The position numbers were made by a program, and so were the translations under genes. A stretch of DNA of 64,000 bases from Phalacrocorax aristotelis (Eukaryota; Chordata; Aves; Suliformes; Phalacrocoracidae), in contig NC_134297.1 of assembly GCF_949628215.1 (NCBI RefSeq), positions 1,612,001 through 1,676,000 of the forward strand, given 5' to 3'. The notes under the pieces are model-generated. The model was not told the origin of the DNA, ran no database searches, and saw only the letters and a list, made by a program, of their open reading frames with translations. Positions within the stretch are counted from its first letter, which is position 1; each line of letters begins with the position of its first letter. This document shows, one piece after another, positions 48,101 through 59,600 of the stretch.

Positions 48101-51100
48101 CCACAACTTATGTGAACAACGGACCACTTTGACACCTTTATCCAACTCCCAGATTTGAAACATCTCAGTCAAGAGTTCAGAGCTATTAGGGGAGGCAGAC
48201 AAACGTGATCACAGAAGTGCCACTTCCACAGCAGGTAGGGCTGAAACCACTATTCTAGGGAGCCATCAAGTTTCTTTACCACCAGCTTTAAGCACGCTTG
48301 CCAGCATTCTTTGGACTCAGCCATCTGCGTTCGAATGACTACATCTGCACACAGATTCCCCATGATGCCAATGCAATGGGCAAGGGCTGCCTCGTTCACC
48401 AGCTTGGCAGAGGTCTAAAAACAGGAGAGAGTGGAATAACAAATTAAGAACAAATGACAAGGAAACAACAGATACATGTTCCTATCCCTCTGGCAATGGA
48501 AAATGGCATTCCAGAATCTCTCTAACCTATGTTAAATCCCAACTGTCCAAAGTTTGCAAATCACCCTCATTTTCACAGTGACTCTCCTGATGACATTTTA
48601 AGCAATCTGGGGAAAAAACGACTGGATTCTGTGGTCCCTAACCTCAGACTGAATGTTTCCTACTATCACTTACTTAGGTCAGAAAACAGACCAGCCTCTG
48701 CTGCATCTGTAATTCCAGTAAGGTATGTTCAAAAGGAGAGAGCAACAAGCAATGGGGAAATGCTGTAATTCTTGCATTGTCTTGGTGCTCGTTCGGAGAA
48801 GTGGAGGTATTTTACATTCCAGCTATATCTGCCATTCTGCAACAGAACCAATCTCCCCTACCATCTTGCCTCTTCATGAGGACAGGTTGCTGTACCAACA
48901 GTATTGTAGGTTTGCAGTTTAAATAAACGATAACCAGGAAAGGGACCTGAACCACTAAACAAATTTACCTTGTGACCTAATGTAATCTATTCACCCTGAT
49001 CTCTCGGATTAGAAAGAAACAGAAAAAGTCATTATCCAAGATATAACCAGTAGGTGATAGTGGACTAAAGCCACATTCACAAGAGCGTAACACAAAGCTG
49101 AGGGTGAAGTCCTGGCCTGACAGATTACCAGTGGGAATCTGCAACCAAGTCCAGAGTTTTCACTGAATATAAAACTAGTAACGTGTAGAAACCGAGCACT
49201 AAGCACTGGAGACTGAGAACATTTTCCTGAGGAAAGTATATGACAAAACTGGATTTCTAACACCTACAAAACTAGAGACATGGTAACTACTGTAGTTCTA
49301 CCAGAAAGGGGTTCTCTCTAGGAACAACTGGCTGTAAAACTGTCAAGAGGGGTCATAAGACATGCTACACAAAAGTAAACCAGAGGTATAGAAACGGAGA
49401 TCTTTCATACCAGCAACTGGGTGAATAAAGGTAAAACACCTGTGGAAAGCATGACACGACACTGGGTTTTGAACCTGTTAAGGGATAAAGAAAGCCATAC
49501 TTGGACACTTAAAGCTTTAGACAAAATCACAGATAAAGGCAACACAACAGCAACATAAAGCCAGGCAGACAGCAGTTAGCAAGGTACCCTCACAGCAATG
49601 GCGGCCAACAGCCTCTATCAGTAGCTCATTTAGCACGTTTCAAAGTACAACTTTATAAGAAAGAAGGTAGAAGTATAAGTTACCTTTCCTCTTCAGTTAA
49701 ATGAGATAGTATGTTCATGGCACTGCTAGCCCTGGCATCAGTGCTGTTGACAAACTTCATCAAAATCTGCAGCCATCTGTTATTAAAAAACCCCCGACAA
49801 TTTTGTGTCAGCTTTGGATTAATTATTAAAGATCAAAGTCATATTTTAAGTGCACTGACACAATTTGTCATCTTAAACTCCTTTGTGTTCAGTAGGGTTT
49901 TGACAAAGCTGGATATACTAGGCCCTCCAAACATACCCAGTCACCTCACTGCCATTAGAATAATATTTTGGCACTAGATTCTCTGCAATATTGTCCCTCT
50001 TTGAACAAGTACTGTGATTTCAACACATGTACCAATCCCTGTCAGCATTAGAACATTTGATCAGCATGTAAGCTTCACAGACATTTGAAGCCAAACTGCT
50101 TTGCTGCTGGTGAACATCTTCAGGACAGACAAGTAGAATGCAAGTCAGGACCAAGAACACCATCAGCAAAGCCCAGGACTGAACAGCGTCAACAGGTTGT
50201 AAAGACTTGCAGGGAATGTCAGTGGTGATGCTTGCGTGGCTTAAAAGGGCGTGCTAAGCAAACCCAACAGTCTTTGGAGGGGTTTAACTAAAAGGCTTTA
50301 TAGTAGTGAAGAAAGTGTCATCTCCTGCCTGAATAAAAAGAAAATCATACCATTCCCCTTTCGAGCTTTTGGAACAGTGTGTGCGTGTGGCTGTGGGATT
50401 TGAACTGCAGGCAATTCACAGGACTTCAGACTGTGAACTCTGCCAAACAGTAAGTACATCTGCAGACATGTGCTGGGGTTTCCACACGCTCCTCTACTGA
50501 GCTGAAATTCTCTGCCACTTTCCTCCAACTTTGTAGCACAGTAAGAGAATCTATAGTCTTGTCTCTTTTTGACGATGAGCCCAACTGCAGAGAAGATCAA
50601 TATCTGCAACTTTACCATCTGAACACCCTAACTCTTTTCAAGCAATCGGGTCCAGGATATCTCTCAGAAGTTGACAGAAGATTTTTCAGGCTCCTGATAT
50701 TTCGAGCCATAGTAATATCATCTGCCCTTTTTAAGCATCCTCTCAGATGTGGCTCATTTCTTTAACCTATCCTCCAGGGAAAAACATCTCTGGGTTTATG
50801 TTGTGAAGTGTGTAAAACTGTACGTTTTGCTCATCCATTACCTCAAACCATGTAGTGCAAACCAATAAAGTGAAATGTCTCCTCTGCTTAACTCGAGAAG
50901 AAAATAGTAGGACAATAGGATAAAGGTAATAGACTGCTGTTTATGTCCTCACTCAGTGAGTCATGGCAACACTGAATAATCATAAATACCGATTACCAAA
51001 TGTGGAGAGAGTCACAGCTTGAAACCATAAGATATTAAGAGACAAATGATTGTGCGCTAGACAAACACACACTTACTGGTTTAAAAAACTGGGTTAAACT

Positions 51101-53620
51101 ATGCCTCAAAATTACATGAATAACCTCAGGAATAAGCCCTTTCTACTTAATTTCACAGACATCTTCAGACACAAAGTTTACTGTAGCTTTCCCTACACAC
51201 CTAACTTTTACTTTGGTTTAGCTAAGCCTGTTCCTCAAGGGCAGAAGTCTCAGTGTCATTATGTTCCTTTCAGAAAGCCTGTCACCTTAGTGCTAGTGGA
51301 ATGAGTTCTGAAAATCTGTGAACCCAGGCATTAAGGAAATTTTTCTGAGGTGCAGTAGTGTTTATTACTTGGTTAGGTCCTGGTGCCTGACTAGCAGTCT
51401 CCTCCCATTCTCATTCTCTGAGTAAAGAGAAATCAGTGCCAATGTCTCCTTTTGGATCTCTGATACCCCAGAAGAAAGCAGTTTTGGCAGCTGTGCATTC
51501 ACATCAGGGTGAGTCAACAGAAGACGCTGATTCTCTTCTGAAAAAAAGAAAAGATCTAAGAGCAATGTCACACATAACGGCATCCCCATTACTCTCATGA
51601 TTTTTTTCCCCTAGGTGCTGATTTAACAAGTTTAATGTCTTTCTTTAATCCACTAATGATGTCATTCACTCTGATGTGTTCATCTTGCATAACACCCCTG
51701 CAGAGCAATGGTAAGGTAGAACACCCACTCATCTTCTCTCAGCTCCATTACTTCAACACATACGCTGGTGTTTGGATTTCTACTCTCACTAGCAACGTGC
51801 TGGCTTCTCAGGCACCACGTGCTTCTTCAAACAAAGAGAGACCAGAATTGTGAGCACAAAGTGCTGCTCGTGTCATCAGCTGCCTGCACACTGCTAGGGT
51901 CCAGGCTGTTCAGGCACAACAGTACACTGCCCTGCCAGGCACAAACACGTAAGCTACATAGGCCTGCACATTACTCTCTATTCACTGCTAATTACCTACA
52001 GGGAGAATATAAAACAGGTTTTCCCTTTACCTTGCAGCATGAATATTCTCTTGGGCATCAGCTGGATCCCATGATATACAAGTCAACACAGATGCTGACA
52101 CCACGCATTCTGCATTTTTCCTGTGTGGCACTCTGCACTTTACCACCCACCATCACCTCAGACCATTTTTCACCTATGTGTATACTCCCTAGAAACAGAG
52201 ACAGGGGCTACCTGCCCAATGACTACTTGGTTGTGAATACCAGTGGAATTCAGGCACTTGTATAAAACCCTGCTTAACTGCTTAAAAAAGACATTATGAT
52301 ACAAGTGATATTACCTTCAAAGCAGCAATAAACACAGGGAATTTACTTCCCCCTCCTTCAGTAGATTTAAAACACTCACAGAAACAGGCTGGAAACTTCA
52401 TCTCATGATGCACAGAACCACCAAAATGGTGGTTACTGCTAGCAGTATACCTCCACCACTTGTACCTGACCTGTAAAACTTCAGTTACAATAAGGTCCAG
52501 ACCCAAGTGCTCTGGGGAAGTGATGTTCATGTCAAACAACAGTTTTAAACACAGTAAGTGCTGTATTAACCGTACATTAACAATGATTAATGTTGATTAC
52601 ATAGTTTTACCATTCCCAGCGCAGACAGTTTGCCAAAGGGAGAGAAGAGAAACAGACAAATCCACTTCAGCAGTGTTTTTCCTCTCTGCATGGAAGCCCC
52701 TAAATTAGGAATATTAGCTTGTAAAAAGAGCAAAGGACAGATCAAACAATTAGCTCTTTGGCTAGGGAAATCAGCAAAGTCCCACAGAGATGGGGATCTG
52801 CCACATGAATGCTTAAGCTCGTAAGCTCTAAACTCAGCTCATTGGTTAAACATTTTTAGGACTATCAGACTTGTTTTCCAGAGGACCTGCCCTGACACCA
52901 GATTTATGATCTAGCTCTACTCTACCCTCAACACACAGAGAGCCTATACGAGCATTACACAGCACAATATAGTTCTGCACTGAGAGACTTGTGAATAGCC
53001 AGGGCATGAAAAGCTTGTGCAAACTTGAAAGTGCTTCATCTCTTAAATCTGTTTACAGCCAACCCAGAATACTGATGAACTGTAAAGAAGTCTCTGTGCT
53101 GCAGTCCCACTGACAAGCTTAAAGAATCGCTGTCCTGCCTAGTTCAACCAGATCGTGTTGTCCTGAACCAACTCAGTTGTGCAAAATTTTCAAATTGCAT
53201 CTTTTGCATGTCTTACTTGTTTCCATTATCTAACTGAACCTGACTCAAATACACATTCAGACAAAAGATCCCTTTAAAGGCAAAGGTTAAAAAGCAATAC
53301 AGATAAAATATTAGCCAGATTTGTTTCTTGGTTACCGAAACACAATACAACAGCAGCCAAGAAAATACAGCAGCAGAAGATACAGGTCCCCAGAGACAAC
53401 CTTCTTCCTCAATTACAGGATTAGAGAGTTTCACAGGTTACATTACAAAGCTATAAGGCCAAATATTTTCTGATGGCAATTAATAGCACCAGGGAGTCTG
53501 GCCAGGTATACTTAAAGCAACTAAGTGCTTTCAGATGATCTTTTATATTAAGGTGTTTCTTTGGAGGGGGCGGGTTGGGTTTGGGTTGTGGTTTGGTTGT
53601 TTTTTTTTTTTTTTGTTTTT

Positions 53621-53665
<45 letters not shown>

Positions 53666-56600
53666 CCTGCTCTCACCATGATAGGAGAACTGTACAGAAA
53701 TAGGAGACAGAAGCAGAAATTCATTAATTCTATTCACTGCATCTAAGAGAGCACTGTTTGTATAAGAGTCAGGTATAAGTCAGTCCATTCAGACATTAAA
53801 ATCTGTTATTAACATTATCTTTTGATCATTTCATCTGCATTTCAAGAGGCGATCATGTTTCTTGAAAACAGTATTTTCATTTCCTCATGCTGTAACACCC
53901 CACTGTTTTGCTTTGGAGAGCTCTTACCGTCTTACAATCTCGTTGTCATTGAGGATACTGAATCCATTGTTTGCTCTAAATAAAGTTTGCTCAGTGCCTG
54001 AAAAATTCAGAGATAAACAAATTAGCTCTACGATCCATCTGGCTGATGTATCATTGTGAAGAGAGACTCCTGCTGTTCTGTAACACTGTGTTATAAAGAA
54101 AAGGTCACTGGATCAACAGCTGTGGAGAAAGAACATCATTAAAAGAGGGGAAAAACTCCAAGAATGCTACCTGAAGTAGAAGCAGCTTTGAAGCTGAAGA
54201 CCACTCTAATTCATGCCTGGTGCTGTAAAGAACAATTGACTTCAAGTTAAAGGCTTTTTAAGAAGATTGAAACATGAGACTGGTTTTGCAAATAAATACG
54301 CTTTAACAGAGAACTACAAATATTTCTAAACAAATGAAACAGCTTTTAAGAGACCAAAATCTGTAAGAAGTCTTAACAGCTCAGCTACAATACTGGTCTA
54401 ATTCGAAAAAATATATGTAAATATCTATTGGCCATAAATTTTGAAATTGCTGATTTTATGTTCTAAATATAGGAACAGTTTTTCTGTTCCTTCAGAAACT
54501 ACTCCTCCTGTATTCACCTACTTGGATTACAACTCTTACCATCAACAAGCTTTGCGTCAGACACTTACAGTCTTTCACGGCTTCTGTCAAAAGCCTGATC
54601 CCTCCTGTGTAGTAAAGGATATTCTGATCAGGCCTATCAAGTTTCTGCAGCAGTTCTTCTATGCACAGAGCAGCAAGCTTTCCAGACTGAACTTCCTTCA
54701 CTGCTCTCTCTTCATCTCTCATTTTTTTTTCCTCCAGGTTTACCTCGCTCATACAATCTTGGAAATCAAAAGAAAACAAAGCATGGCAATTAAATGTTTT
54801 GATATGATCAAGTTTCAAGTGAAAAATGAAGTTGACTCCATGACAGAGAGAGCACTACCTTTTACATCCAGAGGTACAGAATGACACATGGCTCTGGTGA
54901 GTGAAACAGAGCTTAAAGAAGAAACAATCAGAAACAGAAGCTGCATGAAGAGACTCCATCAAAGGTTCTGAAGAGCAGAACAGTGGTTTCGATTAAGTTC
55001 CATCTTGATCAGAAAACAAGGAACAACAGTGTAAAAATTTCTATTTCTTACCTTTAAATAGGCTTTCCTTTTGGGGATCAATTTGTAAGATCTTCTCATA
55101 ACACTGCCTGGACTTAACAGAGAAAAGAAACGGGCTCTCAATTTAGAAAACAAATGGGAAGATGATAAAAATTATATCCTAGTCAGAGCCATCCTGTTTA
55201 AGCTCAAACGTTCTTGGGCTGCGGTACTTACTACGTGTGACAAATACAATTTATGAAGACACACAAGTCAAAACTTTCATAAGTAAAAGTGTGAGCTGAA
55301 TATTATTCCCAGTCCCTACATCTGCCTGCTAGTTCAAATTAAAAGGAAAAGTTCAAGTACAAACCTAGGAACGTACTAGTAGGAAGAAAAAAGCAAAGTT
55401 CCAGTGAGAAAACAGAAAATGAGGCATAGCATTAAATTTGCAGGAACCGTAACTATCATCAGGGATCAGACATGTGCATCTTGTATCTTTAACTTCTGTT
55501 TGTGCATTTTGTGTATCTCGGGCATGTGCTCAGAATTAAACTGATCACCAGGCTTGTGACAGGGAAGAACCTTCTGCACAGATCAAGCTGCCAAGAACCC
55601 CTCAAGGTGAATTTCATGCAGACTTGTATTGCCCATGGTCTACAGTTATTTCTAGAAGTTGTTTCTGACAGGATCAGAAATACTTTTGAGCTTGCCTGCT
55701 CTCACCTTCAGACTCTTTATTATTTTTGAAGATGAAGGGCCAGGGTTGTACTAAAATATCTGGCAGTTTATTTCAAACCCAAGTATTTGTTAATAGGACG
55801 TTCCATTATTTTAACAGTATTTATGCTTCCATTAGGTTTTCACACATGAAATGCAGAATTAGATCTTTTGTTTGACATTCATTTCACTAGGATCTTGAGG
55901 AAAACAGTGATATCGCTCTCACTAGCATCTTTCATCTTAACAGTTCACTTAATGTGAAATATGTAGAGGTTTTTCTCATCCAAAGGTGATGTGCAATCAT
56001 TTCTTAGTTATATGCAACAACAGTTTAATAACACCCACCGCACAGAGCTATTTAGGATAGAAAAGTGAAATACATTTTACTTAATTGTCTCTTTGGGGGA
56101 AATGTAGTCACTGCTAGTAGACTGCAATCACAAGAGTCTGCAGTACCTGACAAGGACACTCCTTCATTCTGATCCTTATTCGAGCTGAAATAGGGCACTG
56201 CCAGCACTACCACTTCCCTGAGCACATGTTGCTAATACCAGTCTTGAAGCACTTCAACAGAAGTGCCAAACATGGGATTCTCTGAGCATATACACAATCC
56301 TTGCAGACTCCCCAAACGGTCACGCGGTCTAGACTCAAGCCTCACAGCACCAGAGTAAAGCTTGCTGTCTCGGTGTCCGGCAGCCAAGTCGTGATAAATT
56401 CCCACCAGATAAACCATAGGTACTGAATAGAAAATTCCCTCATTCTTTTGAGGCTGATTACAGTACAGATTGGCACAGCTACACGGAAGTGTCCTCCTAC
56501 ATTTTGTGTGTACCCAAGTAAAGGATACCTGCTATTTTACTAAGATGTGGAAAGAAGACTTGATTTTAGAATCTTTGCAAAGCACAGAAAATTTCTCTCA

Positions 56601-59600
56601 TGCCTAAGGGTTCAACATACTTTCATTTGTCCAGTTTTCAAGATCACAAATTTCTCCCTCTCACCCACAACATCGTGTCAAAAGCAGAACGAATCATGGT
56701 CCCATGGCCACAAGATGTACTCAACTTACCTCACTGTAGTGCTTAAGTGCCAGTTGAGCTTTCCCCATTAGAAAATAGGCTTTAATATATTTTTCATTGC
56801 ACTGTGTTAAAAAAAGGAATTGTTAATTATGTGTTTATAATTTTAACCTTTTAATATTTTTTCAAGCCTTCTGATTAAAAGTTACAGCTGTCCAAAATAA
56901 CTGTAAGGGCAGAAGAGGTATTCATATCACCTACTAGAGGCATCTAAAGTTTATATGCTGAGTTGTTACCTCCAAGTACCAACTTCCCTTTCTTATGTAT
57001 GGAACATAGGCTTTGGTCTGGTTACAGGTGGAAAGCAGCTGGTGCTAATATCCTTCCCAGAAAACTGTACTTCAGGCAATTCAAGCAGACTCTCATGCAA
57101 TTAGGTAATGTTAAGGCCTGCAGCAACAAGTCTACAATTGCAAAACTTTTACAACAACAGAATTTCCATATGTCTTTTGATTAGTTCTGCCAGGAATGAA
57201 ATAAGTACTAATTTTCATTAGCTGTGCAGGAAAAAAAAACAAACCAGAGGAAACAGGTAGCTCAACACTAACAGATTAGATTACTTTTTCCGGTTCGATT
57301 ATTTGTCAAAAATAGTGATTTCTTGAAATTATGCTGCCAGTATTATTAAAAATCTTTAGTTATTCTATTAGATCTGTTAATTGTGTTGTAGTCATGGGCA
57401 TCACTAATGTAACACAACTGAATTTGGATTCAGCTATCTGGCATTTTATATATTCTTTACCATTCCCATCAGATCTAATCTTCGTGAGCTTGAAGAGTCC
57501 CTTTTCCCTTTTTAGAAGGATGAGGAAGATATTGTGTGCCAGTATGTGCAGTTAACAGCTTATTATTACTTATAACTGTTCAAGTTAACTCAGAATGCAG
57601 GACCCTGCAACACCACCATATTTTTTCATTTCCATTACCAGGTTGTCTCCATATCATCAGTTACACACAAACCTGCCTTCCAGGAGCACTCGACCTGATC
57701 ATAAAAGACAGAGTCCTGAAGTTACCTTTAATGCCCATTCACAGTCACCAATGGCTTTTTCATACTCATGCAACTTCAGGTAGGCCTGAAATGAAACCAA
57801 GAGATTCCAGGCAGAAGAATTAGAATACTTCAAACAAATTTCACTACCTATTGTACAAACAATAGCTAAATAAAAAAAAAAAATTAGACTGTTGATAGTC
57901 CGGTCACTGATTTTGAAAGACAATTACCAGCTGTTTCTTAACTTGTCTTCCATCTCCTTGGATTTTGTAATTCAGAATAAATTTAATAAAACAAAGTTTG
58001 AAACACACATATGGTTTATACAAGGCAAGTAGAGGATACAAGGCAAATGTTAATGTTCTACAATTGTAGAAGTGTTCCCTAAAAAAAAATTTTTTAAAAA
58101 ATCAGTGCATTTAAATAAACCTATGAACTAGAATTATTTCCCTTCCCCACTTATTCTGAAGTAGCAGGGTTCACCTGTGCCACATGCAAGAGGAAAGAGA
58201 CATGAACACTCCCTCAGGAAGGGCTAGCCACAGCAGAACTAAAGCTTCTGAGGAATTCAGATATGTTGATCACCTCTAACGATCTTCTTTGTGCAATTCT
58301 TTCATTAAGTTTATGAAAAAATTAAAACCTTCAGTCTGCACTGTCTTGCTGTTAAGTTCTAGCCACAGTAAAAATTTCCTGTTGATAATATGGCAGCAAA
58401 GCAGAACTCATTGTGAAAGACGGCCAGGAAAAATTGTTTGCTCCCTTTTTTAAGCTCTCAGTAATGCAACATATACTACCTTTTATGAAATTCACTTACA
58501 TAATAGAACAATCCTTTTTGGGTTCTTATCCTGGCAAAGTAACACTAAAAGCACTATAGTGGTAGCTCATCTCCACATGCTGACCTGTGCTCTGTTTGTA
58601 TAAAGCTCCTGCTTGTCTTTCAGTTTTTCCAGACCTTCAGTGTATCTCTGAACGGCTATGACATAGTCTCCTTTCCTGAAGGCATCGTTTCCCTTCTCTT
58701 TCAGAGCTGCAAAACAACAGACATGCATTCAAAACAACGTTTGCTTTTTACTTCCCCAAATAGTGACTGAGGAAACAGAGGCCATATTCTCCTGTTGGAA
58801 TAATCACCAAAATTCCAGTCCAGCTCCACTGCAGCTGCCTTCATTAGCCATTATTTGCAAGGGACTTCTGAGCATTTGCCCAGCCCAACTCTGAAACACT
58901 CAAACTCGCTGCCTCCATCCCAAACCTTTATCGTAAAGAGGGTAGTATAGAGAAGAGCAGGTTGCAACAGCTCTGTGAAGTATATAACCCTGTTATATCC
59001 AGCTAATCAATGCTGTGGACAAGATTGTTGGTCTGACAACCAAAGCACTGTCTCAGTGTGCATAAGAATGGCAATAACAGAGTAGCTCAACAGCCTCTTA
59101 AGTCAGCCCAGTTCCTACTACCTAGCTTTTGAAGGCATTAGCTAGAAAAGCCTTTAGTAATTACCATTTGCTAATTGTTCGTTTTTCTTCCTTCGTTTAG
59201 CTCGTTCTTTTGCATCCTTTTCCAAAATTGCCAGAAAGCCATCTTTGAGCCAGGAGAGTCGGTGGTATTTTAGTTAACAAAAACAAACAAACAACAACAA
59301 AAACAAACACACACAACAACAAAAACAAACCCAAACCAAAACAAACAACAACAACAAAAACAAACCAGGCTTCATTAAAATCAATCTACCGATGGGAAAA
59401 AAAGTAATTTCTAAGGTATTTCTGAGTCATTTCTCTACAAAGAATATATTAAGGGGTCATTTCAACAATTAAACAGGAACATGAATAACAAGCTAATACA
59501 CATAAAGGCCATGCTACCACTCAGGATTCGCATACTTGCCTCGAAGTATCTAATCTCTAGAGAAAAACTTTTAAATTCAGAATACTAACTTTTTAGAAGA

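Noticed and set aside
52493-52582. Minus frame [20 protein letters not shown] with AG and GT-like flanks inside TTC12
   Set aside because: It looks helical but is phase-incompatible with neighbouring exons. Exon 11 at 52,699-52,611 matches human without gaps and fills the place.
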